Source: CAYZJD01 sp964483455 (lineage in GTDB: Bacteria; Acidobacteriota; Terriglobia; Bryobacterales; Bryobacteraceae). Taken from it: 64,000 nucleotides of DNA. The position numbers were made by a program, and so were the translations under genes. Of the stretch, positions 8,429-17,452 are shown one piece after another; positions within the stretch are counted from its first letter, which is position 1, and each line of letters opens with the position of its first letter. The DNA lies in assembly GCA_964483455.1 (NCBI GenBank), contig CAZACK010000004.1:28225-92224 (forward strand), in the 5' to 3' direction. Below the pieces are notes generated by a model. That model worked only from the letters and a program-made list of their open reading frames with translations. It searched no databases and was not told the DNA's origin.

Positions 8429-10553
8429 GGAAGTGCCGGACCCGGTGCTGGTACCGCACCACGTCATTATCCGGCCGGTCTACTCCCTGATCAGCAGCGG
8501 AACCGAGAGCGCTGGGATTCATCAGGAATCGGTCCTCAAAGAAGTCGCCGAAAAGCCTTCCCACTTACAAAAGGTCTGGCAGGCTCTGAAGGTCAATGGG
8601 CTGGCGGCGACGTTCCGCGAAGTCAGGGCGAAGTTCAGCGAGTACGCGGTCCTGGGCTACTCCGGCGCCGGATTCCTTGTGGCCAGGCACTCGACCGTGA
8701 CGGATCTTGAGGTCGGCGACCGCGTTGCCTACGGCGGAGAGGGGACCGGCCATGGCGAGTATATTCTCGTCGGACGCAACCTCGTCGCGCGGGTTGACCC
8801 GTCGGTTCCCTTCGGGCACGCCTGCTTCACGACGCTGGGAAGCATTGCTCTCAACACCGTCCGAACTGCCCGATTTGACCTCGGCGACGTGGTGGTCGTG
8901 CTCGGGATGGGCCTGGTTGGGCAGCTCGTCGGCCAGTTGGCCCGATGCCAGGGCGCCAGAGTCGTCGCCGCCGACCTGCGCCCGGAGCGCGTCGAACTCG
9001 CCCGCCGGCTCGGCGCCGACTACGGCTTCCTCGCGGGTGACGGCCTTGCGGAGGCGGTGCGGTCGGTCACCGCCGGCAGGGGCGCCGATTGTGTCGTCGT
9101 AGCCGCCGCCGCCAAGACCTCGGCGCCGGCGCGCCAGGCGCTCGAGCTGTGCCGCGACCGCGCCCGCATTGTGGTCGTCGGGGCTGTGGCCCTGGATTTC
9201 CCCTGGGAGGAGATGTACCGCAAGGAAATCCAGCTTCTGATGGCGAGGGCCTACGGCCCCGGCAGCTACGACGAGCAATACGAGAAACGCGGTCAGGACT
9301 ATCCCGTTTCGTACGTGCGCTGGACGGAAAACCGCAACATGGAGGAGTTTCTCCGACTCCTCGCCGTCGGCCGCGTGCGGGTGGCCGAACTGATTACCCA
9401 CGAGTTTCCGTTGGAGGAGGCGCCGGCGGCGTACGAGAAAGTCCTTGACCCGGCCTCGGGCGCACTTGCCGTTGTGTTGCGATATCCGCCGCCCGAAAGC
9501 GGCCGGATCCCCGCCTATAGTCCAAAGACGCGAGTCGAAGTGAAACCGGCCGCTCCCGCCGCCGGCACGTTGGGGATCGGCCTCGTCGGGGCGGGGAACC
9601 TGGCGCGATGGGTCCATCTGCCGAACGTCAAGAAGATCGCGGGCTGCGCCCTCCGCGGAATCTGCTCGTCGAACGGCGCTCGCGCCAAGAGCTACGCCAC
9701 GCGCTTCGGCGCCGCCTACAGTTGCTCCGATTATGAACAGTTGCTGGCGGATCCTGAAATCCACGTCGTCGTCATCGCCAGCCGGAACCAGCATCACGCC
9801 GCGCAGGCCCTGGCCGCGCTTCGCGCCGGCAAGCACGTATTTGTCGAGAAGCCGATGGCCCTGACCGCCGAGGAATGCGGGCGGATTTGCCGCGCGGTCG
9901 AGGAGACAGGCCGGCAGCTTACGGTGGGATTCAACCGCCGCTTCGCGCCGTGCTACGTCGAGTTCAAGCGGCAACTGAGCCAGCGAGCCGGCCCCGCTGT
10001 ACTCAATATGCGGATGAACTCGCCGGGCATCGCCGGCGGCTACTGGATGGCGGATCCTGCCATCGGCGGGGCCATCCTTGGGGAAGCCTGCCACTTCGCC
10101 GACCTGATGTTCTGGCTGCTGGAGTCGGAGCCGGTCTCGGTGTCCGCCTACTCTTTGCCGCCCGAACAGGTCGAGCCCGCCGGCACAAACAGCGTCTGCG
10201 CCGCAATCCGGTTCGAGGACGGCTCCGTCGCCAACCTGGCGTACACGACCGCCGGCAGCAGGCGGTTCTCCGGCGAGCGGGTGGAGGCTTTTGCGCCCGG
10301 TATCACTTTGCTCACCGAGGATTTTAAGAAGTTGACGGTGCACGCCTCCTGGAGCCGCACGAAGTCGCGCTGGCTTCCGGATAAAGGCTACGGCGCCCAG
10401 TTGGAGGGCTTCTTCGGGAATCTGCGGAGCGGCGTACCGCCGGCCGTGACGGCATTCGACGGCGCCCGGGCGACCATCGTGTGCCTGGCGATCCTCGAAT
10501 CCGCGCGAACCCAGTCACCCGTTCCCGTCCGCTGTCGGGACCTGCCCGCTTGA
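8385..10553 (+). CDS. Two-domain oxidoreductase: zinc-type alcohol dehydrogenase plus Gfo/Idh/MocA
   Basis: A 722-residue fusion. The first half (about 1-365) is a medium-chain dehydrogenase/reductase with the nucleotide-binding stretch VVVLGMGLVGQLVGQLA and a quinone-reductase-like shape. The second half (from about 395) is a Gfo/Idh/MocA oxidoreductase with LGIGLVGAGNLARWVH and the sugar-binding HVFVEKPMAL motif. Such fusions are typical of exopolysaccharide loci beside heparinase-like lyases, as here. They probably oxidise or epimerise a nucleotide-linked or free sugar. The start at 8385 (MKQIIRRGLREI) is chosen because homologous enzymes begin with this strand. It lies inside the end of the previous gene. 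The next gene starts two bases after its stop. Confidence 0.88.
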   Translation: MKQIIRRGLREIIVEEVPDPVLVPHHVIIRPVYSLISSGTESAGIHQESVLKEVAEKPSHLQKVWQALKVNGLAATFREVRAKFSEYAVLGYSGAGFLVARHSTVTDLEVGDRVAYGGEGTGHGEYILVGRNLVARVDPSVPFGHACFTTLGSIALNTVRTARFDLGDVVVVLGMGLVGQLVGQLARCQGARVVAADLRPERVELARRLGADYGFLAGDGLAEAVRSVTAGRGADCVVVAAAAKTSAPARQALELCRDRARIVVVGAVALDFPWEEMYRKEIQLLMARAYGPGSYDEQYEKRGQDYPVSYVRWTENRNMEEFLRLLAVGRVRVAELITHEFPLEEAPAAYEKVLDPASGALAVVLRYPPPESGRIPAYSPKTRVEVKPAAPAAGTLGIGLVGAGNLARWVHLPNVKKIAGCALRGICSSNGARAKSYATRFGAAYSCSDYEQLLADPEIHVVVIASRNQHHAAQALAALRAGKHVFVEKPMALTAEECGRICRAVEETGRQLTVGFNRRFAPCYVEFKRQLSQRAGPAVLNMRMNSPGIAGGYWMADPAIGGAILGEACHFADLMFWLLESEPVSVSAYSLPPEQVEPAGTNSVCAAIRFEDGSVANLAYTTAGSRRFSGERVEAFAPGITLLTEDFKKLTVHASWSRTKSRWLPDKGYGAQLEGFFGNLRSGVPPAVTAFDGARATIVCLAILESARTQSPVPVRCRDLPA

Positions 10554-10554
10554 G

Positions 10555-11598
10555 ATGAGAGTGGTTCTGCTCGGTCCGTACCCGCCCCCGCACGGAGGCG
10601 TGCAGACCAACCTCGTCGGGATTCGGGCATACTTGCGTCGCCAAGGCGTCGCCGTCTCGGTCATCAACCTGACCCGCTTCCGGGGACAGGATCGCGACGA
10701 GGTCTACTACCCCAAAAGTGCCTTCGAGGTCCTCCGCCTGCTACAGCGCCTCCGTGGAGACATTCTGCATCTTCATCTGGGCGGCAACTTGACGTCGCGA
10801 CTGTTGGGCCTATGCCTCGCTTGCTGCCTGGTTCCGGGGTCTCGGACGATCCTGACCTTTCACTCCGGCGGATACCCGTCATCTCGGGGAGGCCGTACCG
10901 CGCGTCCAATGAGCCTCCGCGGCTTCATTTTTCGGAGGCTCGACGCGATCATCGCTGTCAACGGCGCGATTGCCGGCATGTTCCGCAAGTTCGGTGTGCC
11001 TCCGGAGCGGATTCGCCTGATCCCCCCCCATACGCCTGCGGCGCTGGACCCGGATGCCACCCTGCCCGGTCCATTGTCCAGCTTCTTCCGGACTCATGAT
11101 CCGGTGTTGACCACGGTCGGCTTGCTCGAGCCAGAGTACGACCTCGGCCTTCAGATCGAGGCCTTAGGCCGGATTCGCGACTCCTACCCGATGGCTGGCC
11201 TGGCGATCATCGGCGCCGGCAGCATGGAGGAAGAATTGCGCCGCCTCATCGCCGCACAACCGTGGGGGGATCACATCCTTCTCTGCGGCGACGTCTCACG
11301 CGCCGCTGCATTGCGCGCCATCGCGGACAGCCGTCTCCTGCTGCGAACCACCCGCTACGACGGCGATTCCGTCGCCGTCCGCGAGGCGCTTCAGCTCGAC
11401 ACTCCCGTCATCGCCACCGACAACGGCATGCGCCCGGACGGAGTGCGCCTGGTCCCGCCCGGCGACCTTCAGGCGCTCTGCCAGGCGATCCTCCAGCGCC
11501 TCGCCGGGCCTGGCAGCCCGGGCCCCCGCCAGAACGATTCGGGTGAGCGCAACCTGGAGGCAGTCTTCGACTTGTACAACGAACTGATGAAGTCGTAG
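10555..11598 (+). CDS. Glycosyltransferase family 4 protein
   Basis: A 347-residue GT-B fold transferase. The N-terminus has the family opening LLGPYPPPHGGVQTNL. The donor-side domain shows the strand LTTVGLLEPEYD, IGAGSMEEELRRL and a C-terminal acidic region around DGDSVAVREALQLDTPVIATD, the counterpart of the EX7E donor-phosphate motif. It likely adds a sugar to the lipid-linked repeat unit at the cytoplasmic face. It starts one base after the upstream stop, so it is the last gene of the operon beginning at 5736. Its stop is seven bases from the stop of the convergent gene on the other strand, with no hairpin terminator between them. Confidence 0.87.
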   Translation: MRVVLLGPYPPPHGGVQTNLVGIRAYLRRQGVAVSVINLTRFRGQDRDEVYYPKSAFEVLRLLQRLRGDILHLHLGGNLTSRLLGLCLACCLVPGSRTILTFHSGGYPSSRGGRTARPMSLRGFIFRRLDAIIAVNGAIAGMFRKFGVPPERIRLIPPHTPAALDPDATLPGPLSSFFRTHDPVLTTVGLLEPEYDLGLQIEALGRIRDSYPMAGLAIIGAGSMEEELRRLIAAQPWGDHILLCGDVSRAAALRAIADSRLLLRTTRYDGDSVAVREALQLDTPVIATDNGMRPDGVRLVPPGDLQALCQAILQRLAGPGSPGPRQNDSGERNLEAVFDLYNELMKS

Positions 11599-11605
11599 AG
11601 ACGCC

Positions 11606-13525
11606 CTACCACGCCGACAACGCCGCCCTCCGCCACGTGCTCCACGCCACACAAACGTAGAAATGCGTGCCGTCGGCGGCCCACGATCCTGTCGTGCAAG
11701 GGCTTGTCGCGGTCGCCGGCACCTGAACTCGCAGCGCAACGACCGCCGAATCCACTGAGACACTCGTCTCACCGCCGGCTTCCGTGATCGCCACGCCGAT
11801 GCCCCCGCGGATGTTCTTCGCGCTCAGAAACGCGCGTCTGTCGACGCCCCCGGCCGCATCCCACGCCCCGTTGGTGGCTGTCCAGGTGAACAGTGGCACG
11901 GAGTCCGGCGGAAAGGAGGTGACGGAACTGGTGGCCGTGCATCCCGAGCAGGTGAGCGTCACGTCGTGTCCGACCGTCAACGCGCCACCCGCCGCTACGT
12001 ACACGTATGCCGTCCCGCTCCCAGCGCTGATCATCGCCGTGGCGGACGCGGTGAAGGTGTACACCGTATTTCCGAACCGCACATTGCAGGGGGTGGAGGC
12101 CGTGCAGTCCTGGCCGATGGTCAGCACTGTATCGCTCGTTTTCGCTACCTGGAAGTCGGTGAGCTGCGAGGTGGACGCGGCCCCGGCCCCCGCCACGTTT
12201 CCCGGCTCCCACTGCCAGAGCGAGTTGTTCCAGATCAGCACCTGCCCGTTCAAGGGCGCGGTGGGTGCGATCGGCTTGCCCAGCAGCCCGGCTACCGTCG
12301 TTCCCGTGATCGACCCTGAAACATCCCCGGCAAGCGTGTGCGAATGGCTGGCTGTGGCCTTGCCGCCGAGCTGGGTTTGAATGGAGCTGGTGACGCCGTC
12401 CAAGTATCCGAACTCGGTGTTGCTCACCGCGCCCGAACCGATCTTGGCGGCATCGACCCCTGCCGCGACTTGCGTGTTCGACACCGTTCCCGAGATTTGC
12501 GCGAACGAGTAGTCACCGGTCTGGGCCGTAACGATGCCAGTGCGCCCGAACACGCTGCTCACCGCGCCGCCCGCTCCTCCTCCCGATCCGTTGAGGACGC
12601 ACTTGCCGCTCTGGGGCGCCGTAAAGGTGACGATCACATCAAACGTGCTTGGGTCAACCGTAACCGTGTTCGGCTCGATGCGGTTGGCCGGCGTCGCATC
12701 GTCGTAGCAGTCCACGATGAGGTTGGATGTGCCCAGGTTGTGTGTCGAGCCGGCTACTGTCACCGCAGTCTGTGAGGTGAACGGCTCCGCATAGTTGGCG
12801 GCGCCCGCGGCAGATCCACAGGGCGCGCCGGCTGAAACCAGGTTCCCGCCCGCGTCGAACTGCGCGCAATCACCGGCCGCCGTCGCGCCGCCGCCGAACA
12901 TCTGCACCACGTTCGCAGCGCCCTGCTTCCCGTTGGCGTCGCTCAGGTCCGCGATCGACCACACTTCCTGCCCCTGCGAGCTGGTCAGCTTCCCGTCGGA
13001 GGTCAGCCCGGCATATCCGTTCAGCGCGTTCTTTTCCGTCCTTGCCTGGTACGTCCCGGACACATCGGGAATGTCCGAGGAAACCAGCGCGCGGAACGAA
13101 GGCGCGGCGGCCGCGCCGCTCGTTGGTCCCGCGTACACCCGGTTCGCGCTCTGGGCAGGCTTGGTCACCGTCAGCGTCCCCGAGGTCGTCACCGGGGACC
13201 CGCTGACGGCAAACTCCGCCGGCATGGTAAGCCCGACGCTGGTCACGGTTCCGCCGCCGCCACCGGCACTCATCGGTGTCCAGACGTTCGCGGAGGTGCA
13301 GCCGTAAATGTTCGAGCCGGGCGCCGCGTCGGTCTTGAAGAACAGCTCACCCACCGCACAAGTCCCAGGTAGAGCGATGCCAGTCTTCGACGGCCTGGTC
13401 GAGCTTGCGGCTGAGAAATCGACGTTCTTGCCCTGCGTCCGGAGGTCCACTTGGGTCTGGGCCCAGACGGGCACGCATAAAATCCCCGGCAGCAAAGCGT
13501 GGGTCACGAATCTGGAGAGAGTCAT
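11606..13525 (-). CDS. Exported phage-tail-fibre-like repetitive protein
   Basis: A 639-residue protein with a clear signal peptide (about 1-22, ending VPVWAQ) and a mature part rich in Gly, Ser, Thr and Ala. Several stretches read like tail-fibre shaft sequence: GTVTSVGLTMPAEF, RALVSSDIPDVSGTYQ, SSVFGRTGIVTAQTGDYSFA, and a C-terminal segment of the type DGTHFYVCVAWSTWRRAALS. Such segments form trimeric beta-prism or beta-helical fibres in phages. Here a Sec signal and a polysaccharide locus argue for a cell-surface adhesin or matrix fibre. The start at 13525 gives the signal peptide. Frame-compatible codons extend upstream to 13726 but cross the structured leader and are not favoured. Function is unproven. 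Confidence 0.7.
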   Translation of the reverse strand: MTLSRFVTHALLPGILCVPVWAQTQVDLRTQGKNVDFSAASSTRPSKTGIALPGTCAVGELFFKTDAAPGSNIYGCTSANVWTPMSAGGGGGTVTSVGLTMPAEFAVSGSPVTTSGTLTVTKPAQSANRVYAGPTSGAAAAPSFRALVSSDIPDVSGTYQARTEKNALNGYAGLTSDGKLTSSQGQEVWSIADLSDANGKQGAANVVQMFGGGATAAGDCAQFDAGGNLVSAGAPCGSAAGAANYAEPFTSQTAVTVAGSTHNLGTSNLIVDCYDDATPANRIEPNTVTVDPSTFDVIVTFTAPQSGKCVLNGSGGGAGGAVSSVFGRTGIVTAQTGDYSFAQISGTVSNTQVAAGVDAAKIGSGAVSNTEFGYLDGVTSSIQTQLGGKATASHSHTLAGDVSGSITGTTVAGLLGKPIAPTAPLNGQVLIWNNSLWQWEPGNVAGAGAASTSQLTDFQVAKTSDTVLTIGQDCTASTPCNVRFGNTVYTFTASATAMISAGSGTAYVYVAAGGALTVGHDVTLTCSGCTATSSVTSFPPDSVPLFTWTATNGAWDAAGGVDRRAFLSAKNIRGGIGVAITEAGGETSVSVDSAVVALRVQVPATATSPCTTGSWAADGTHFYVCVAWSTWRRAALSAW

Positions 13526-13531
13526 AAGTTC

Positions 13532-13618
13532 ACACTCGGGCGGCTCGCGCTTGTGAGGATGCAAGCATCCCGAGCTGTAAATCACTCGCGGGTGCGAGCC
13601 GCTTCTGTTGCCGAGTGT
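13532..13618 (-). ncRNA. Structured 5' leader RNA candidate
   Basis: On the minus strand, ACACTCGG (13611-13618) pairs with CCGAGTGT (13532-13539), and GCGGCTCGC (13594-13602) pairs with GCGAGCCGC (13540-13548). The 3' arms are directly adjacent and the 5' arms are separated by an 8-nt bulge. A small hairpin built on GGATGC and GCATCC and a CGAG/CTCG pairing lie inside. The structure ends six bases before the ATG at 13525 and leaves no Shine-Dalgarno sequence outside the stem. It matches no riboswitch class I know. A translational control element is inferred. Confidence 0.5.
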
Positions 13619-13773
13619 AGCTGCCGGTTCTGTGAATGCCACAAGACGCCAACAGGCCGCCGCCCGGCGAGAATTCCCATAACCTGCTGAAAGAAAACGG
13701 GTAATCCGCCAAGGCCGAGCGGCCAAAGGAGGAGGAACGAAGCTTGTGACTGAAGAAATCGGGAGGCCCGCCT

Positions 13774-15345
13774 TCAGACGGACTCAGCGCCGGAATTCCA
13801 TGGCCACGCCGCCCGAACCTTGGCGAGGACAACCTGCCGGTGCTCTTCTCGGAGGCAGGTCCGCCAGGCGATGCCGTAGTACAAGACCGCCGCCAAAAGG
13901 CCCATCGCGATCAACTCAACCCATCCGTCCCCGCGGACGCCTGCGAGCTTCGCACAGTAGAGAATCGCCAGCACGGGAAAGGCAGTCGCCACCGGACGCC
14001 AGAAGATCGACCGCATGTACTCGCCGAGGGGGAAGCGAAGGTGCCGGCAGAGAAGCCAGGGCGTGTAGAGACCTCGGGTCATCATCATCAACGCCGCGGT
14101 CAGCGCGGCGGCGCCGAGAATGCCCCACCGGGGGATAACTAAGATCATCGCGGCCACGCTGGCAGCGGCCTCGGCCAGCACGGCGAAGGCGTATCCGCGC
14201 TGCTTTCCCATCCCGAACAAGATCGCGCTCGAGCAGAACTGGGCCGCCTGCCCGGCCGCGAAGCCGGCGAACAATACCGGCAGCAGCGGCGCGCTGTGCA
14301 TCGCAAAGCCGGGTTTCAACCAGACGGTGAACAGCTCCGAGCCGTAGAGAAGCATGTACAACAGCAGCGGCATGTACAGCGCAAGGCAGTATCGATTGGC
14401 GTAAATTCCCAACCGCGCAACCGTCGCGTGATCTCCCTTGGCGGCCAGCGCCGCCGACTGCGGCGCGGCTACGAACCCGACGTTGGAGATCGCCTCGGAG
14501 GCGTACTGCACCAGACGCAGCGGGAAGTTGTAGTAGCCGACGTCAGCCGTCCCCCGGAAGTACCCAATCAGAAGTGACGGGGTCTGGTCCAGCGAACGGG
14601 TTCCCATGGTGGCCAGGAACGTCTGCCCGCCATAGCCGGCCGCCTGCTTGAACACGGCGAGCTTGACGGAGCGGCGGGACAGTCTCCACTCGGGGAAGAT
14701 CCGGCGGAAACAGTAGAAGTACGCCGCGAAAAGGACCACGCAGGCGACCAGCATCCACATCCCCATGGCGATCAGGCCGTAGCCCGCCAGCAACAGCCCC
14801 AGCCAGCCCAGCACCCGCAGGGCCGAGATGCCGATCCGAATGCGGTTCGACAGGTCGAATCGCTGGAAGCCCTCGACGCCGCCGGAGAAAACCCCCTGGC
14901 TCATCCCGATGGCGATGCCGAAGCCCACGACCAGGATGAGCCATCGGAACTCTTCCCGGTGAGCCGGCGACACGCGAAACAAGTCGCTCAACCAGCCGGC
15001 TTGCTGCCAGAGGACAACCGTCACCGCCATCAGCACCAGGCACACCATCGAGAAATACAGCAGCGTGGTATTGATCAACTCGTTGAGTTGATCGTTCTCT
15101 CCGCGCGCCCGGTGATGGGCCGCATAGCGCACGACGGCGGAACGCACCCCGAAGTCAACCAGCCCGTAGTAGCTGGTCATCGAATACACGAGCGCCCAGA
15201 TGCCGTACCTCTCCGGCCCCAGTTTGCGAATGATCAGCGGCGAGATGATCAGGCCGGCCAAGAGCTGGACGGCGGCCCCGGTCCAGTTCCACAGCACGTT
15301 GCCGAGAAAACGCTCGGTCGGCTTGGCTTCCGATACCCTGGACAC
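13774..15345 (-). CDS. Oligosaccharide flippase / polysaccharide biosynthesis protein (Wzx-like)
   Basis: About 523 residues with roughly 12-14 hydrophobic segments, starting with ERFLGNVLWNWTGAAVQLLAGL and the typical RKLGPERYGIWAL motif near the N-terminus. This is the MATE/MOP-type flippase family that moves undecaprenyl-linked repeat units across the inner membrane. The start is uncertain: a GTG at 15345 leaves a normal N-terminus, while the open frame continues to 15612 with low-complexity residues that run into the divergent methyltransferase. The location between glycan genes fits repeat-unit export. No Wzy-type polymerase or Wza/Wzc export genes are visible here, so the rest of the export machinery would be elsewhere. 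Confidence 0.85.
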   Translation of the reverse strand: MSRVSEAKPTERFLGNVLWNWTGAAVQLLAGLIISPLIIRKLGPERYGIWALVYSMTSYYGLVDFGVRSAVVRYAAHHRARGENDQLNELINTTLLYFSMVCLVLMAVTVVLWQQAGWLSDLFRVSPAHREEFRWLILVVGFGIAIGMSQGVFSGGVEGFQRFDLSNRIRIGISALRVLGWLGLLLAGYGLIAMGMWMLVACVVLFAAYFYCFRRIFPEWRLSRRSVKLAVFKQAAGYGGQTFLATMGTRSLDQTPSLLIGYFRGTADVGYYNFPLRLVQYASEAISNVGFVAAPQSAALAAKGDHATVARLGIYANRYCLALYMPLLLYMLLYGSELFTVWLKPGFAMHSAPLLPVLFAGFAAGQAAQFCSSAILFGMGKQRGYAFAVLAEAAASVAAMILVIPRWGILGAAALTAALMMMTRGLYTPWLLCRHLRFPLGEYMRSIFWRPVATAFPVLAILYCAKLAGVRGDGWVELIAMGLLAAVLYYGIAWRTCLREEHRQVVLAKVRAAWPWNSGAESV

Positions 15346-15422
15346 TTTCCTATTTACCCACTTTTCGCGTCTCACTGCGGCGATCGGAGTCCCCACGCGG
15401 CCCGCGATGCTAGCATCGAAGA

Positions 15423-16613
15423 TTGAAACATCGACTTCGCGACTTGCTCGCCTGCCCGGAATGCGGCGCGCATCCCCTGGACCTGACCATCCTGGAAACC
15501 GGCACGAGTCCCGCGCCGTCCGGCCCGACACCCCATTGCAGCAGCTACTGCTCACTCCGCTCGGAGGCGTGGTCCGAAGAGTCGGAATACCCTTGCGCCG
15601 GCTGCTACACACAGGAAGTTCTCCACGCCATCCTTCACTGTGATCGGTGCCGTTGCGACTTCCCGGTCATCGACGGCATCCCACGCTTCAATCCGGATGC
15701 CGGAGCCGACTACCCTGAGTTCTTCCGGAGGAACGGATCCCGCTTCCGGTACAAGGCGCCTTCCGGCCAGGCTGTCTTCGAGCAGCTCCACGCCGGGACG
15801 AAGCGAAGCTTCGGGTTTCAATGGCTCCGCTACAGGGTGACCGACCACCAGGAAAACCGCGGCCATTTCTACCGGCGCACCGGCACTGTTCCCGGGCAAT
15901 TGCGCGGCCAGCTCCTGTTCGAAGCCGGCTGCGGGATGGGAAGGTATCTGAAGGTCGTCGCCGAGGAGCCCGGCGCCGAGGTGGTCGGCCTGGACCTGAG
16001 CCTGGCCGTTAACCGCGCCGCCGAGGAGAACCGCAATTCCCCGTTCGTGCACGTCGTGCAGGGTAACTTGCTCCAACCGCCGCTGCGGCCCGCCGCATTC
16101 GATCACGTCTACAGCATCGGCGTTTTGCACCACACGCCCGACACGAAGCGCGCGTTCCTGAGCATTCTGAAGCTGCTCAAGCCGGGCGGACGCATCAGCG
16201 TCTGGGTCTACCACGTGTGGCGGCCGCCGGAGCTGCGAGGGTGGAAGGCGGCTCACGCAACTCTGAAGGGCGTGTTCGCGGACGGGCTTCGGCGGATCAC
16301 GACGCGGCTGCCCCTTCGCCTGCTCCACTACTTGTGCTACCTGGCCGTGCCGATCGGCTGGCTCCAGCGTCGCATCCAAGGCTTGCCTCCGCTCCTCCGC
16401 GCGCTCTGTTCGCCGATCCTGCTCATCGCCTGTTCGACTCATCCCCAGTGGCGCGTGCGTCTGCTGGACACATTCGACTGGTACTCGCCGCGGTACCAGT
16501 GGAAGCACACCGTGGCCGAGGTCGCCGGCTGGTTTCGCGAGGCTGGATTGATCGACGTTGACACCCAGGGCTTCCCGGTCAGCGTTCGCGGGACGCGTCC
16601 GCCCCCCGGATGA
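15423..16613 (+). CDS. Methyltransferase with Trm112-like zinc-ribbon N-terminus
   Basis: A 396-residue protein starting at TTG (15423). The N-terminal domain has LLACPEC and, about 60 residues later, HCDRCRCDFPVIDGIPRF, a split Trm112-like zinc ribbon with an inserted Cys-containing stretch. The SAM-binding core follows: LLFEAGCGMGRYL (motif I), VVGLDLS, and VYSIGVLHHTPD, then LLKPGGRISVWVY. The C-terminal part is hydrophobic and may touch the membrane. It is transcribed away from the flippase, and the 77-bp gap between them must hold both promoters, although no strong boxes were seen. A role in methylating a glycan or lipid is inferred from the locus. Confidence 0.82.
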   Translation: MKHRLRDLLACPECGAHPLDLTILETGTSPAPSGPTPHCSSYCSLRSEAWSEESEYPCAGCYTQEVLHAILHCDRCRCDFPVIDGIPRFNPDAGADYPEFFRRNGSRFRYKAPSGQAVFEQLHAGTKRSFGFQWLRYRVTDHQENRGHFYRRTGTVPGQLRGQLLFEAGCGMGRYLKVVAEEPGAEVVGLDLSLAVNRAAEENRNSPFVHVVQGNLLQPPLRPAAFDHVYSIGVLHHTPDTKRAFLSILKLLKPGGRISVWVYHVWRPPELRGWKAAHATLKGVFADGLRRITTRLPLRLLHYLCYLAVPIGWLQRRIQGLPPLLRALCSPILLIACSTHPQWRVRLLDTFDWYSPRYQWKHTVAEVAGWFREAGLIDVDTQGFPVSVRGTRPPPG

Positions 16614-16702
16614 ACCGCCTTGGGTGGTGCGGCCATTCAGCCTGCCTTGCGCAGGCGGCCAAGGTCCGAAGACTGGTTGAGTTCGGAATTGGAAATGTGG
16701 TT

Positions 16703-17452
16703 TCAGTACTCCACCGAAACCAGGAACAAACCGCACGCGGGCGCGGTCGGGCCTGCTTTGACTTCCACCCCCGGCGCGAGCAGCCGCCGGATGTCTTCTT
16801 CGCCGAGGTTTTCTTTCCCCACCTCCAGCAGCGTGCCCACCAGGTTGCGCACCATGTGCTTCAAAAACCCGCTCCCGCGCACGCGGTAGAAAAGCAGGTC
16901 GGCGGCCAGCTCAAGGCGGGAGGAAAAAATCGTCCGGACTTTCGAGCCGCCCAGAGCATCCTTCTCGTCGGCGGCGGCGAAGGCGGAAAAGTCGTGCTCG
17001 CCTTCGAAGAGCGGCGCGATCTCTGCCATCCGTTCCTCAACGAGGGGATACGGATAGTGATGCACAAAGCGCCTCTCGAACGGAGAACAGATCTCGCCCC
17101 GGAAGATCCGGTACTCGTAGGTCTTGGCGACGGCATGATGGCGGGGGTGAAAATCGGGCGACGCTACTTCGGCGCGAAGCACGCGCACACTCGCCGGGAG
17201 CAGGCGGTTCATGGCCCGCCGGAGATTGTCGAGCGGGATCGGATTCTCGATCGTGAACGCCGCCACCTGCCCAAGCGCATGCACACCCGCGTCCGTGCGG
17301 CCGGATCCCGCGACATGGACCGCCTTGCCTTCGATCTCCGCCGTCACCACCTCGAGCGTGCCTTGAATGGTCGGCAAGCCCGGCTGGACCTGCCAGCCGT
17401 GGAAGTCAGAGCCGTCGTACGCGAGGGTGATCTTGACGCGACGGGGGTTCAT
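16703..17452 (-). CDS. truA: tRNA pseudouridine(38-40) synthase
   Basis: A 249-residue enzyme that isomerises uridines 38, 39 and 40 of the tRNA anticodon stem. The N-terminus has the strand VKITLAYDGSDFHGWQVQPG. The catalytic Asp54 sits in GSGRTDAGVHALGQVA. The C-terminal half has HDFSAFAAADE and FLKHMVRNLVGTLLEVG, both usual for TruA. The ATG at 17452 overlaps the TGA of pyrE (ATGA), so the two are coupled. It converges with the methyltransferase at 15423. Length and motifs are complete, with no sign of decay. Confidence 0.96.
   Translation of the reverse strand: MNPRRVKITLAYDGSDFHGWQVQPGLPTIQGTLEVVTAEIEGKAVHVAGSGRTDAGVHALGQVAAFTIENPIPLDNLRRAMNRLLPASVRVLRAEVASPDFHPRHHAVAKTYEYRIFRGEICSPFERRFVHHYPYPLVEERMAEIAPLFEGEHDFSAFAAADEKDALGGSKVRTIFSSRLELAADLLFYRVRGSGFLKHMVRNLVGTLLEVGKENLGEEDIRRLLAPGVEVKAGPTAPACGLFLVSVEY

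Noticed and set aside
13526..13726. N-terminal extension of the tail-fibre-like protein up to 13726
   Set aside because: It would run through the structured leader, bury the signal peptide and lack any ribosome site.
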